A stretch of DNA of 64,000 nucleotides from Hymenobacter monticola (lineage in GTDB: Bacteria > Bacteroidota > Bacteroidia > Cytophagales > Hymenobacteraceae). The notes beneath the pieces are model-generated. The model saw only the letters and a list, made by a program, of their open reading frames with translations. It was not told the origin of the DNA and made no database searches. Location: positions 1,736,001 through 1,800,000 of the forward strand of contig NZ_CP094534.1 of assembly GCF_022811645.1 (NCBI RefSeq). The letters run 5' to 3'. Shown here piece by piece: positions 36,355-45,468 of this stretch. Position numbers and translations under genes: made by a program. Numbering within the stretch: position 1 is the stretch's first letter; every line of letters begins with the position of its first letter.

Positions 36355-37722
36355 TTATCCCTTCGTCCGCCCCGTCAGATACTCTCTGCGGGCCTCCTCC
36401 AACTGCCGCACCAGGGCCGCGCGCCGTTGCAGCAACTCCTCGCCCAGCGTAGGCGTGGCGCGGAAGAAACGCAGTACCCGCAGCCGCTCCAAGCGGGCAC
36501 TAAGGGTGGTCCAGTAGCTAAGGGCGTAGAAGCCGGTGAGGGGCAGGCTGAGCACGTAAAGGGCCGTGAGGCGCCAGTCGTGCGTGAGCCAGTGGTGCAC
36601 GGCAGCCGCCTGCAGGGTGTAGGCTAGCGGAAAGGTAAGCATGCCCACCACCAGCATGATGGGCGCCACAAATTCCACTTCCTTGGTGGCCCGCTTGGCT
36701 ATTACGGAGGGCAGGATGTAGGGCAAATAGTTGTTCAACACGCCGTAAATCCACACCGGTACCCCCAGAAACAGGTTGAGCAAGCCGGCGAAGGTGCCGC
36801 GGCGCTGGCCTTCCACGGCCTCGTCGGTGAGGCGGTGACGACGCAGGTCTTCCAGATAGGTTTGGAACTGCAGGCGCATGGCCACCAGGCGGGTGGGGGC
36901 GTGCTGCTCGAACCAGGCCAGGGCCTGCAGCAGCGTCTGGCTGAGCTGGAAGTTGTCGTAGAGCGTGTTGGGGTCGTCGTCGGGGTTGAGGTGGCTGCCG
37001 AAGGTGCGCTCCACCTGCTGCACAAAGGCGTCCTCGGCCGCGTCGCGCGTGATGACGAGACGCCGCTCCAGCGCCTCCCGAATGGCGTCGGTGAGCTGGT
37101 CGGCGGCGGCTTCGGGGTCCCGGGCGTAGGCATCGGCGTAGTTGGCCACCACAATGGGCGGGGCCACATTCAGCAGCACGTCGGACCGAAAGCGGCTGGG
37201 GTCGAAGTAATTGGTGGCAATGGGCACCACCTTCAGGCCCAGCTTGAAATTGTGCCGGGCCTCGGCGCCCAGCGCAATGCGGGCGGCGCCGGTTTTGAGC
37301 GGACGCAGGCGGCGCTCGCTCACGCTGGTGCCTTCGGGGAAAATCATGATGGTGCCGCCCTTGTCTAAGTAGTCATAGCAGCGGCCGAAAACGGCCTCGT
37401 TCTGGGCCGCTACCTGCTCGGGCGTAGCGGGCGCGCCGCCCACTTCGGCGTCTTGCCGCCGGTAGATGGGAATGGAATTGCCCGACTGCATGATGGCCCG
37501 CACAATGGGATTGACGAAAAACGTGCTTTTGGCCAGAAACGCTACCGGCTGCCGGGTATGGATGGCCGTGAGCAGCGGGTCCATGAGGGTGTTGGGGTGG
37601 TTGCCGGCGAAGAGCAGCGGACCGGGCAGGTTCAGCCGCTCGCGGTGCCGCACTTCCATGCGCCGGAAAAACACGCGCAGCGCCACCTGCACCAGTGGCT
37701 TCATTACGGTATAGAAAAGCAT
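36355..37722 (-). CDS. 1-acyl-sn-glycerol-3-phosphate acyltransferase-like protein (PlsC domain)
   Basis: 455 residues. The N-terminal 230 residues are a PlsC domain: block I GNHPNTLMDPLL (HxxxxD), a middle NSIPIYRRQD, block III FPEGTSVSERRLRPLKTGAA. The C-terminal part has two hydrophobic regions (about 305-325 and 345-400) that anchor it in the inner membrane, and a charged tail. It should acylate a glycerol-phosphate backbone in phospholipid synthesis; the length, about twice that of PlsC, matches larger Bacteroidota members. An alternative ATG at 37704 (MKPLVQV) would shorten it by 6 residues. Confidence 0.87.
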   Translation of the reverse strand: MLFYTVMKPLVQVALRVFFRRMEVRHRERLNLPGPLLFAGNHPNTLMDPLLTAIHTRQPVAFLAKSTFFVNPIVRAIMQSGNSIPIYRRQDAEVGGAPATPEQVAAQNEAVFGRCYDYLDKGGTIMIFPEGTSVSERRLRPLKTGAARIALGAEARHNFKLGLKVVPIATNYFDPSRFRSDVLLNVAPPIVVANYADAYARDPEAAADQLTDAIREALERRLVITRDAAEDAFVQQVERTFGSHLNPDDDPNTLYDNFQLSQTLLQALAWFEQHAPTRLVAMRLQFQTYLEDLRRHRLTDEAVEGQRRGTFAGLLNLFLGVPVWIYGVLNNYLPYILPSVIAKRATKEVEFVAPIMLVVGMLTFPLAYTLQAAAVHHWLTHDWRLTALYVLSLPLTGFYALSYWTTLSARLERLRVLRFFRATPTLGEELLQRRAALVRQLEEARREYLTGRTKG

Positions 37723-37791
37723 GAGCGGGAATACGTAAGGCCTGCGAAGGTAGCCGTAAGCTCCGCATTCCCTTTGCCGCTGCCCGGCGCC

Positions 37792-38712
37792 CTACTGCGC
37801 CGAAAACCGGAAGGCCGCCGGCGTCAGCCCGGTCTTGCTCTTGAAGAGCCGCGTAAAATACTGCGGGTACTCAAACCCCAGCCGAAACGCCGCCTCGTTC
37901 ACCGTGAGTGAGGTGCTGAGCAAGAGGTGCTTGGCTTGCTCGATGAGGGCGTGGTGCAGGTGCTGCTGGGTGGTTTGGCCGGTGAGGGTGCGGAGCATGT
38001 CGCTGAGGTAGGCCGGCGACACGTGCAGGGCATCGGCGAAGTGCTGCACGGTGGGCAACGGCTGCGGGCCCTCCTGGGCAAAGTAGCTGGTCAGCAAGGC
38101 TTCGAAGCGACTGAGCAGGTCGTGTTCGGGCGTGCGCCGCGTCAGGAACTGGCGGTGGTAGAAGCGGTTGGCGTAGCTGAGCAGCACTTCGAGCTGCGAA
38201 ATGAGCACGTCCTGGCTAAAGGCGTCGATGGGCTGTTCGTACTCGGCCTTCATGTTGCGCAGCAGGCCGTCGAGCACCGCTTCTTCCTTGGCCGAGAGGT
38301 GCAGCGCCTCGTGCACGTCGTAGGAGAAGAAGCTGTAGCTCAGAATCTTCTTGGCCAGCGGGTACTTGGTCAGCAAGTCGGGGTGGAACACCAGCATCCA
38401 GCCGCTGATTTCCGACAAGTCCAGCGTTTCATCAATGGCAAACACCTGTCCCGGCGCCTGAAACCCGAGCACTCCCTCGCCGAAATCGTAGGACTGCCGG
38501 CCGTAGTGGATGTTGCCCTTCAGCCCCTTTTTCAGCCAAATGCTGTAGAGCTGCGGCACCACTGGCGTGAGGCCTTTGGGCGGGGCCTGCCCGCGCGACT
38601 CCTCCAGGTCGATGATGGTGAGCAGGGGGTGCGCCGGGGCCGGCTTCCCGCAAAATCGGGTGTAGTCCGTCACGGTATGAAGCACGCGAAAGTCTTTGAT
38701 AACCTGTTTCAT
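37792..38712 (-). CDS. AraC-family transcriptional regulator
   Basis: 306 residues. The C-terminal third holds two helix-turn-helix motifs of the AraC type (ADALHVSPAYLSDMLRTLTG and VNEAAFRLGFEYPQYFTRLF, ending KSKTGLTPAAFR). The N-terminal part (about 1-180) looks like a cupin-like sensor. It lies 129 bp downstream of an aldo/keto reductase gene on the same strand, a frequent pairing in which the regulator controls the reductase, often in response to electrophiles; this is inference. No operator could be picked out. Confidence 0.9.
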   Translation of the reverse strand: MKQVIKDFRVLHTVTDYTRFCGKPAPAHPLLTIIDLEESRGQAPPKGLTPVVPQLYSIWLKKGLKGNIHYGRQSYDFGEGVLGFQAPGQVFAIDETLDLSEISGWMLVFHPDLLTKYPLAKKILSYSFFSYDVHEALHLSAKEEAVLDGLLRNMKAEYEQPIDAFSQDVLISQLEVLLSYANRFYHRQFLTRRTPEHDLLSRFEALLTSYFAQEGPQPLPTVQHFADALHVSPAYLSDMLRTLTGQTTQQHLHHALIEQAKHLLLSTSLTVNEAAFRLGFEYPQYFTRLFKSKTGLTPAAFRFSAQ

Positions 38713-38841
38713 AAGAATTTGGCTTACAGCCGGATAAGATGGAAGGCCATGCCTGGAGGAGCATGACCTTCCTTAATAACGACAACTTTCGGGGTGGTGC
38801 GCCAGCAAGTTCGCCACGCCGTTGCGTTGTGCAACTCCGCC

Positions 38842-39837
38842 CTAAAACCCTTCCGGGTAGGCCGCGCCCGATTGGCTCCCGATGGGCATAACGGCTTCCA
38901 ACTCGGCCAGCTCGGCCGGGCTGAGCACGAGGCTGGCAGCGGCTACGTTGGCCTCCAGGTACTTGCGCCGCTTGGTGCCCGGAATGGCCACCACACCCTG
39001 CGCCAGCACCCAGGCCAGCGCCAGCTGCGCGGCCGTCACGTCCTTGGCCTGCGCCAGTGCCTGCAGCTTCTCTACCAACGCCAGGTTCTTGTAGAAATTC
39101 TCGCCCTGGTAGCGCGGGAAAAACCGGCGCGAGTCGTTGGGCTCGAAGTCGTCCGGCGTCTTGATTTCGCCCGATAAAAAGCCCCGGCCCAGCGGCGAAT
39201 AGCCCACGAAGCCAATGCCCAACTCGCGCGTGGCTTGCAGCACACCGTCGGCCTCCACGCCCCGGTCGAAGAGCGAATACTCGGTTTGCAGGGCCGTGAT
39301 GGGGTGTACGGCGTGCCCCCTGCGCAACTCGTCGGCCGTCACTTCGCTCAAGCCCAGGAAGCGTACCTTGCCTTCTTCCACCAGCCGGCTCATGGCGCCC
39401 ACGGTGTCTTCCAGCGGCGTGGCCGGGTCGATGCGGTGCAGGTAGTAGAGGTCCACGTAGTCGGTGCCCAGGTTGCGCAACGAGCGTTCAATGCTCTTGC
39501 GCACGTACTCCGGGCGGCCGTTGTAGCCGCCGGTCCAGGTTTCGGCGTCATCGACTTCGAAACCAAATTTGGTGGCCAGAATTACCTCCTGACGACGCCC
39601 GGCAATGGCCCGGCCCACCAGCCGCTCGTTCAGCATGGGGCCGTAGAGGTCGGCCGTGTCGAGCAGGTTCACGCCCAGCTCCAGGGCGCGGTGAATGGTG
39701 GCGACGCTTTCCGTTTCGTCGGCCTCGCCGTACACGCTCATGCCGTTCACGCCGGCGGTCATGCCCATGCAGCCCAGGCCTTCTACCGGTACTTTCAGGC
39801 CCTGGCTGCCCAGGGCCACTCGTTTGATGTCGCTCAT
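38842..39837 (-). CDS. Aldo/keto reductase
   Basis: 331 residues, usual length. TIM-barrel NADPH-dependent oxidoreductase. The catalytic tetrad is visible: Asp and Tyr in [10 protein letters not shown], Lys in ILATKFGF, His in LYYLHRIDP. The C-terminal NADPH-binding loop [18 protein letters not shown] is present. It is close to the AKR family that includes YajO/IolS-type enzymes ([14 protein letters not shown] start). It reduces aldehydes or ketones in the cytosol. The AraC regulator follows on the same strand. Confidence 0.93.
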   Translation of the reverse strand: MSDIKRVALGSQGLKVPVEGLGCMGMTAGVNGMSVYGEADETESVATIHRALELGVNLLDTADLYGPMLNERLVGRAIAGRRQEVILATKFGFEVDDAETWTGGYNGRPEYVRKSIERSLRNLGTDYVDLYYLHRIDPATPLEDTVGAMSRLVEEGKVRFLGLSEVTADELRRGHAVHPITALQTEYSLFDRGVEADGVLQATRELGIGFVGYSPLGRGFLSGEIKTPDDFEPNDSRRFFPRYQGENFYKNLALVEKLQALAQAKDVTAAQLALAWVLAQGVVAIPGTKRRKYLEANVAAASLVLSPAELAELEAVMPIGSQSGAAYPEGF

Positions 39838-40009
39838 GTTGTTGAGGTTGTAAGTGAATGCCTTTCAGCATCACAAAGCTCCGGCCGGCGCTTAAGATGC
39901 GAGCTACACAAAACCATGCATCTGCAACACAAAACGTGGCGGGGCCCAAACACAAGCGCCGCCCCACCCAAAGGCGAGGCGGCGCGAAGCCGACCTATAA
40001 GGTCAGGAT

Positions 40010-40534
40010 TTATTTTTTGCGGCGAGCGGCCCGTTCAGCGACCTTCTCCTTGTTTTTGATGCGCTGCTCGGCCAGTTTGGCTTTGGCCTCTTCCTTTTTC
40101 TTGCGCTCTTTTTCCATCTTTTCGCGCTTGCCCGGGTGCAGAGCGTCGAAGGACTTGATTCTCGCTAAGCTGTCGGCCACTACGATTTCCCGACGGGTGG
40201 TCACGCGCCCGCTCAGCGACACGTGGTCGCCCTCGTTGATTTGGGTGGTGGTGCCGTTGGTGGCCGTCACCAGGCCCGTGGTGCTGATGGTCGTGCCGTT
40301 AATTAGTTTCTTCTCAGCCGTGAGCGGGTTCGATACGCCCAGTTCGGTGAGGATGACGCGGCCGCTGGCCATGGTCAGGCCGTCTTTGCGGCCTTCGCCG
40401 TTAGCGGCCAGCTTGGCGCGGGCCGGTACGGCGCCTCCCGGGCGACGGGGCGGCAGCTTGGTTTGTGCTTGAGCTACCGAGCCCGTAAAAAACAGCAGGG
40501 TAATAATGCTCCAGAAAATGGGTGGGTATTTCAT
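40010..40534 (-). CDS. Secreted basic protein with DUF6799-like repeats
   Basis: 174 residues. Signal peptide (1-23, ending GSVAQAQ). The middle (about 50-115) holds two short repeats of the type RKDGLTMASGRV and NGTTISTTGLVTATNG with GDHVSLSG, which resembles domains annotated DUF6799 in Bacteroidota. From about 125 the C-terminus is a highly charged Lys/Glu/Arg/Ala helix, likely a coiled coil. Function unknown. The region 40535-40930 separates it from cbpA. Confidence 0.75.
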   Translation of the reverse strand: MKYPPIFWSIITLLFFTGSVAQAQTKLPPRRPGGAVPARAKLAANGEGRKDGLTMASGRVILTELGVSNPLTAEKKLINGTTISTTGLVTATNGTTTQINEGDHVSLSGRVTTRREIVVADSLARIKSFDALHPGKREKMEKERKKKEEAKAKLAEQRIKNKEKVAERAARRKK

Positions 40535-40930
40535 GGAAAAGTTAAAAATAGAATAAGTTAAGCATCGAGTGAACCGTTAACAGAACGCAAGTTATGCATT
40601 TTATTGCATTCGAATTCATCTTGCCTTAATGTACGAATGCAAAACGAGAAAAGGTTTACGAGCTAAGCGCTAACTGGATTTTGTCCAATAAATACTCGCT
40701 CAGCAGGAGACCATTCAATTTTGATGCCTATTTGCCGCCGTCTAGTCGTACGGCGTTTGGCGCGACTGGGATTTAGGGCCGCTTTTGAACATTCGACCCA
40801 AATAATGAAGCCGTTTAAACGGTGCGGCGGCGTGCGCTGGCGCCCTGTTGCAACCAGATGCCCCGAATGCACGAATACCGAATAACTTGCTGCCCGGCCG
40901 CGTCCCGGCCATCTTCAACTTTCTCCGGCA
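40535..40930. other. Intergenic region between divergent genes
   Basis: About 400 bp. It contains AT-rich parts near 40540-40680 that should hold the promoter of the minus-strand gene, and CATCTTCA at about 40910-40917, a weak -7 candidate 14 bp before cbpA. A 69-residue minus-strand frame (40663-40872) has no features of a real gene. Confidence 0.4.
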
Positions 40931-41863
40931 ATGGATTACAAAGACTATTACAAGACGCTGGGCCTCGACAAAACGGCCACCGCCGAGCAAATCAAGAAGG
41001 CCTACCGCAAGCTCGCCCGCCAGCATCACCCCGATGTGAACCCCAACGACAAAAGCGCCGAGCAGAAATTCAAGGAAATCAACGAAGCCAACGAAGTCCT
41101 CAGCGACCCCGAGAAGCGCAAGAAGTACGACCAGTTTGGGGCCGACTGGCAGCGCTACCAGCAGCAACCCGGCGGCGGGGCCGGCCGCGGCGGCCAGCCC
41201 GGCGGCGGCTTCGACTGGAGCCAGTACACCCAAGGCGGCGGGGGCGGCTTTGGCGGTGGGTTTGGCGAGGGCGAAGACTTTTCCGACTTCTTCGGCTCGC
41301 TCTTCGGCAACATGGGCGGTGGGGGCGGCCGGAGCAGCCGCCCCGGCGCCGGCCAGGACTACCAGGCCGAACTGGAGCTGAGCCTGGAAGAAGCCTATCA
41401 CGGCGGCCCGCGCACCATCACGGTGAACGGCAAAAACCTGCGCCTCACCATTCAGCCCGGCTTGGCCGACGGCCAAACCATCCGGCTGCGCGACCAGGGT
41501 GGCCCCGGCCGCAACGGCGGGCCCAACGGCTCCTTGCTCATCACCTTCCGCATCCAGCCCGATGCCCGCTACGCCCGCACCGGCGACGACCTCACCCAGG
41601 ACGTGCCCGTGAGCATCTACAAGGCCCTGCTCGGCGGCGAGCAAACCGTCGACACGCTCAGCGGCCCCGTCAAAATCAAGCTCAAGCCCGAAACCCCGAA
41701 CGGCACCCGCCTGCGCCTGCGCGGCAAAGGCTTCCCCGTGTACCGCAAAGAAGGCCAGTTCGGCGACTTGTACCTGCGCCTGAACCTGACGCTGCCGCAG
41801 CAGCTCACCGACCAGGAAAAAGAATTGTTTCAGCAGCTGGCCGCCCTGCGGCCGGAGGCTTAA
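40931..41863 (+). CDS. cbpA: J-domain co-chaperone, CbpA/DnaJ class II
   Basis: 310 residues. J-domain at 1-70 with the HPD motif (RQHHPDVNPND), then a Gly/Phe-rich linker (about 78-140, with GGGGFGGGFGEGEDFSDFFG) and two C-terminal substrate-binding domains (LEEAYHGGPRTITVNGK; TPNGTRLRLRGKGFPVYRKE). The zinc-finger region of DnaJ is absent, as in CbpA. It stimulates Hsp70 ATPase and delivers substrates. The next gene encodes the modulator CbpM, 18 bp downstream, so the two form an operon. Confidence 0.94.
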   Translation: MDYKDYYKTLGLDKTATAEQIKKAYRKLARQHHPDVNPNDKSAEQKFKEINEANEVLSDPEKRKKYDQFGADWQRYQQQPGGGAGRGGQPGGGFDWSQYTQGGGGGFGGGFGEGEDFSDFFGSLFGNMGGGGGRSSRPGAGQDYQAELELSLEEAYHGGPRTITVNGKNLRLTIQPGLADGQTIRLRDQGGPGRNGGPNGSLLITFRIQPDARYARTGDDLTQDVPVSIYKALLGGEQTVDTLSGPVKIKLKPETPNGTRLRLRGKGFPVYRKEGQFGDLYLRLNLTLPQQLTDQEKELFQQLAALRPEA

Positions 41864-41881
41864 CCCGTAGTTCCGCGCCCC

Positions 41882-42208
41882 ATGGAAATGCACGTTCTCA
41901 CCCTCACGTTTCAGGAATGCTCGGCCCGCTATGGGCTGGATGCTTTGGCCTTGCAGGACTTTTTGCGGGCCGGCCTGCTCCGCTCGGCCCCCACGCCCGA
42001 TACCGTCATCGTCGACGAGCCCGATGACCTGCCGCGCTTGGCCCGCCTCCACCACGAGTTGGGCTTGGCCCCCGAGGCCCTCGATGTCATTCTGGCCATG
42101 CGCCAGCGGCTGGTACACCTCCAGGCCTTACTGGCCAACGAAACGGCCCGCGCCCGCCAATTAGAAAACTTCCTGCGCGGCAGCGGCGCGGTGGAGGATT
42201 TTGGGTAA
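41882..42208 (+). CDS. cbpM: Chaperone modulator CbpM
   Basis: 108 residues, MerR-like small helical protein. The pattern TFQECSARYGLDALALQDFL, then DDLPRLARLHHELGLAPEAL and a C-terminal helix (ILAMRQRLVHLQALL) fits the CbpM family. In E. coli CbpM binds the J-domain of CbpA and inhibits it. The gene begins 18 bp after cbpA. The start may also be the ATG two codons later. Confidence 0.88.
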   Translation: MEMHVLTLTFQECSARYGLDALALQDFLRAGLLRSAPTPDTVIVDEPDDLPRLARLHHELGLAPEALDVILAMRQRLVHLQALLANETARARQLENFLRGSGAVEDFG

Positions 42209-42232
42209 GTATTGGCTAAAAATCACCAGAAA

Positions 42233-42316
42233 GTCATGACGAGCGCAGCCGAGGCATCTCGCGTGCAGCAATAACCCAGTCGTCGGGATATTTAGCTACT
42301 GCGCTCGGCATGGCGG
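42233..42316. repeat. Intergenic inverted repeat, GTCAT/GAGCGCAG family (degenerate)
   Basis: Left side GTCATGACGAGCGCAG with gcatctcgcgtgc; right side ctgcgctcggcatggc. The inner gcatctcgcgtgc is identical to a motif in the repeat between thrB and thrC. It lies between the convergent cbpM and ankyrin genes. Confidence 0.65.
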
Positions 42317-42341
42317 CTTAGGCCTTAGTTGTGGTCAGGCA

Positions 42342-44105
42342 TCAACGAGTGTATGGCCGTTCGCGGCCGATGAGGTAGCTGCCGCCGCGCTTATTGACAA
42401 TGGCCTTGTCGGCGCCGTGGCGTAGCAGGAATTTCTCCACCGGCACGTTCTGGTTCCACTGCTTAGCGTAAATGAGCGCCGTGTTGCCGTAGCTATCTAC
42501 CGAGTTGATGGACACGCCGCGCTTCATCAGCGCCTGCATCATCACGGTGTCCTGCAGCACGGCGAAGGTGGGGTTATTGGGCGTGGTTAGCTTCATCCCC
42601 AGGCGCTTCTCAGCATAGCTCAAAAAAGGCAGGCTTTCGAAGCGCAGCACGTAGGCTTCCGGGTCGAGGGGCATGTGGAACGGGTTGTCGAGCCGGGCCC
42701 CGTGGCGGAGCAGGAACATGGCCATGCTCACGCGGCCGGCTGCCTGGTAAAGCGGCGGGCGTTGGTCGGCATCGTCGAAAGGGGGCTTCAGGCCCACTCG
42801 CAACGGCTTCACCAGGCTGGCCCCGCGGTCGAGCAGCTTTTGGATGCCCACCGTGTCGCCTTCCCAGATGTAGCGGTACAGCATGGTGTCATAGAAATCG
42901 AACTGCTTAAACAGCGAATCAGGCGCGTGGCGCAGCAAAATCGGCCGCAGCTCGGCCTTGTCGCCAAGATACTCCGTCGGGTACCGCCGCCGCTTGTAGT
43001 AGTCGACGTACTTAAGGAGCTGCAGGTTGGCGCCGTGCGCAAGCAACAGTTCCAGCGCGGCCGGCGACTTGGCGAAGCAGATGGGCGGGCGCCGGTCAAT
43101 GTCGTAGCGGTTCACCCTGGCAGCCGAGGCACCCTTTTTCAGCAGCAGCTCCATCAGCGGCAGGTTGTCGAGGCGCACGGCGTGGCTGAGCGGCGTCAGC
43201 TTCGTGCCCTTGATGTACACGGCCGAATCAATTTTGAAGCCCCGCTTCAGCAGCGAGTCAACCCGGCTGATTTTGCCTGCTTCCAGGGCATTGCCCATCA
43301 CCACATCCGCGCTGGGCTTGTAATTGCGCCGCAGGCTGTCGAGGATGTGCTGGTGGGCCTGGGGCGACGACATCATGCGCGCCAGGAGGCGTTCTTCCGC
43401 ACTCATTTTCGCGGCGGGCGTGGGCTTGTCGGGCACCGGCTGCCCCTGCCGCGTAAACCGGAACCGCCCGCCCATCAGGTCGCCGTGGCATTCGAGCTGG
43501 TCGGTGGCGAAGTCGATTTCGGCCCCCTCGTAGCGCCCGCCCGACCGCCAGGTAACGCGCAGGGTGGGCACATGGAGGACGAAGTCGTTGTCAAACCCGT
43601 TGCGAATCAACACATAGTTCGTGTCGTTGAAAGGCGTAATCTGCACGTAGCCGTATTCGGGGCCCAGCTGCAAGCCGGTTTCGGAGCTGCGCAGGCGCTG
43701 CTGGGTCAGCAGGGTGCGGTACTGGGCCTTTAGCGGCGCGGGCACGGGCACGGCCGCCCGCAGCCAGCCCGCTTCACCGTTCACCAGCGCATACAGGTAT
43801 TCCTGGCCATTGGTGAGCAGGTAAGCGCCGTAGCGCACGGCACCGGCTTTCAGCTTCACTGGCTTGGCTTTCTGGTCGAAGTACGCATCGGGCTGGAATG
43901 CCTCCGGCTTTATCTGTGTTTCGGACGGCTGCGGAAACCAGAACAGCCCCGTCGGCTCAAACGAATACGTTCCCGCCGCCAGCGGCTGGCCAAACCGGAA
44001 TATAGCAGCCTCCGAAGAACCCTTCCGGCGGTTTTGAGCCATGGCCCGGGGGGCCAGCGAAGAGCACCAGCTCAACGCCAGCAGATAAATAACCAGCTGT
44101 TTCAT
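42342..44105 (-). CDS. Secreted ankyrin-repeat protein
   Basis: 587 residues from the ATG at 44105, which begins a signal peptide (residues 1-23, ending RAMAQ). Residues about 24-225 form an unassigned beta-rich domain. The C-terminal 330 residues carry irregular ankyrin repeats (LTPLSHAVRLDNLPLMELLL, KKGASAARVN; SPAALELLLAHGANLQLL; SYGNTALIYAKQW, FLLRHGADKAIVN). Likely a periplasmic protein-binding scaffold. The longer open frame upstream of 44105 is antisense/out-of-frame with the ZIP gene and is not coding. Confidence 0.85.
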   Translation of the reverse strand: MKQLVIYLLALSWCSSLAPRAMAQNRRKGSSEAAIFRFGQPLAAGTYSFEPTGLFWFPQPSETQIKPEAFQPDAYFDQKAKPVKLKAGAVRYGAYLLTNGQEYLYALVNGEAGWLRAAVPVPAPLKAQYRTLLTQQRLRSSETGLQLGPEYGYVQITPFNDTNYVLIRNGFDNDFVLHVPTLRVTWRSGGRYEGAEIDFATDQLECHGDLMGGRFRFTRQGQPVPDKPTPAAKMSAEERLLARMMSSPQAHQHILDSLRRNYKPSADVVMGNALEAGKISRVDSLLKRGFKIDSAVYIKGTKLTPLSHAVRLDNLPLMELLLKKGASAARVNRYDIDRRPPICFAKSPAALELLLAHGANLQLLKYVDYYKRRRYPTEYLGDKAELRPILLRHAPDSLFKQFDFYDTMLYRYIWEGDTVGIQKLLDRGASLVKPLRVGLKPPFDDADQRPPLYQAAGRVSMAMFLLRHGARLDNPFHMPLDPEAYVLRFESLPFLSYAEKRLGMKLTTPNNPTFAVLQDTVMMQALMKRGVSINSVDSYGNTALIYAKQWNQNVPVEKFLLRHGADKAIVNKRGGSYLIGRERPYTR

Positions 44106-44137
44106 AGCACAATGATAAGGTCGCTTCATCTGCGGGC

Positions 44138-44884
44138 CTACGCCACGGCCAACGCCAGCAACAGCCCCGCCAGCGTAGCCGCCAGCTTGGGCCAGTTGAG
44201 CCGGTGCTCGGGGCTGGTTTCGAAGAGAATGGTGGTGGACACGTGCAGGAAATTGCCGGCCACCAGGCCCAGCAGGCCCGCATAGAGCCCGCTGCTCAGC
44301 AGCTTGCTCAGCACCACGTAGTTGCTGAAAATGATGCCCACCGGCGAAGCCAATGCGAAAATGAGCAGGCCCGGCCACACCCGCCGGAAGCTGCCCAGCC
44401 GCAGGCGCAGCAGCGTGGCCAGCGCAAAGGCCGCCGGCATGTGGTGCAGCGCCACGCCCACCACAATGGCGTAGAAATTCTGGCTGATGTCGCCCACCGC
44501 CGGCTCTTTCACCAGGATGCTGCCCTCCAGAAACGAGTGCACCACCAGCGCCCCCAGCAGCAGAAATGGCACCCGGCCCGGCGCGTCGTGTCCGTGCGCG
44601 GCCTCGTGGTGCACGTGCCCGTGCTCCACGCCCTGCGACAGCACCTCCAGCAGCAACTGCCCAAAGAAGCCCGCCAGCACCCAATAGCCCACCCGCTCCG
44701 AATGTTCAGGCAGCAGCTGCAGCGCCTCGGGCAGAATGTGCGTGACCGTGAGCGTAAATAAATAGGCGCCGCTAAAAGCCAGAAGCGGCTTCAGCCAGCG
44801 GTTGCCATACTTGCCCGGTACCCACGCGGCCGCTGCCCCGGCCCCCAACACCGTGAGCAGCAACAAGAAAATAGCAAACCCCAT
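44138..44884 (-). CDS. ZIP-family metal transporter
   Basis: 248 residues from the ATG at 44884. Eight or so hydrophobic segments. The family features are visible: a His-rich loop between TM3 and TM4 (GVEHGHVHHEAAHGHD), TM4 with VVHSFLEGSIL (HxxxEG) and TM5 with VGVALHHMPAAFAL (HHxP). It should import zinc or other divalent metal. The downstream gene on the same strand starts 32 bp later; co-transcription is possible. Confidence 0.9.
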   Translation of the reverse strand: MGFAIFLLLLTVLGAGAAAAWVPGKYGNRWLKPLLAFSGAYLFTLTVTHILPEALQLLPEHSERVGYWVLAGFFGQLLLEVLSQGVEHGHVHHEAAHGHDAPGRVPFLLLGALVVHSFLEGSILVKEPAVGDISQNFYAIVVGVALHHMPAAFALATLLRLRLGSFRRVWPGLLIFALASPVGIIFSNYVVLSKLLSSGLYAGLLGLVAGNFLHVSTTILFETSPEHRLNWPKLAATLAGLLLALAVA

Positions 44885-44897
44885 ACAGAAAGAATGA

Positions 44898-44980
44898 GGA
44901 ATAAAAAATAAGGAACGAAGAATAAGAAAGCACCGACGCACGCATCAGTTTCTCATTCTTCATTCCTCATTCTTCATTCC
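44898..44980. repeat. Inverted repeat upstream of the ZIP transporter gene
   Basis: 32-nt arms (44898-44929 and 44949-44980) match at 27 positions; the sequence is a purine-rich run of (G)GAAT(G)A units opposite its pyrimidine complement. It covers the region where the ZIP leader and promoter should be. Confidence 0.75.
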
Positions 44981-45069
44981 AATAATGACGCAAAGCGGCA
45001 GCCTTGCTACCGCCAGCCGGCGGGCAAAGCTGCCACCCAAACGATAATAACCGAACGACGCCGCGAAGG

Positions 45070-45441
45070 TTAACGCTGCATTTGGTGACCATTCTCGGCC
45101 GTATCGGCCTGGGTCGATTTGCCGGCGTCGTGCATTTGGCCGCGCTTAATCATGCCTTCCTCGGCATTGGCCGAGGTGGCCGACTGCGGCGTCACCTGCG
45201 TGGTGGCCGTGGCGGGGTCTTGGTTGCCGCCTTGGGCCGCCTCCATCAGGGGCGAGTGCGTGTTCTCGATGGAGCCATTAGGCACCGAGTGGTCGAAGTT
45301 CTCGCTGTTGCGGGTGCCGGGGGCCACCTGGTCCAGCGACACTTTCTCATCCGGGCGCCAGTCGGAGGGTTCGCTGCTGCAGGAAGTCAGGGCCAGCGTA
45401 GCAGTGGCAACGGCCAGCAACAGGGTGGAGGTCAATTTCAT
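45070..45441 (-). CDS. Small lipoprotein
   Basis: 123 residues. Lipobox ALTSC (Cys near 21). The mature part is Ser, Thr, Gln, Asn, Glu-rich without a recognisable domain (ENTHSPLMEAAQGGNQDP), probably disordered. It is 27 bp downstream of a YcxB-like membrane protein gene on the same strand; the two may share a transcript. Confidence 0.75.
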   Translation of the reverse strand: MKLTSTLLLAVATATLALTSCSSEPSDWRPDEKVSLDQVAPGTRNSENFDHSVPNGSIENTHSPLMEAAQGGNQDPATATTQVTPQSATSANAEEGMIKRGQMHDAGKSTQADTAENGHQMQR

Positions 45442-45468
45442 CGAAGTAAAATAAGCAGAGGTTGAAAT

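Noticed and set aside
40663-40872. 69-residue minus-strand frame in the gap before cbpA
   Set aside because: No signal, domain or promoter; composition is like random GC-rich sequence.
44106-44684. N-terminal extension of the ankyrin protein to 780 residues
   Set aside because: The extension overlaps the ZIP transporter gene in another frame, while the ATG at 44105 begins a normal signal peptide.
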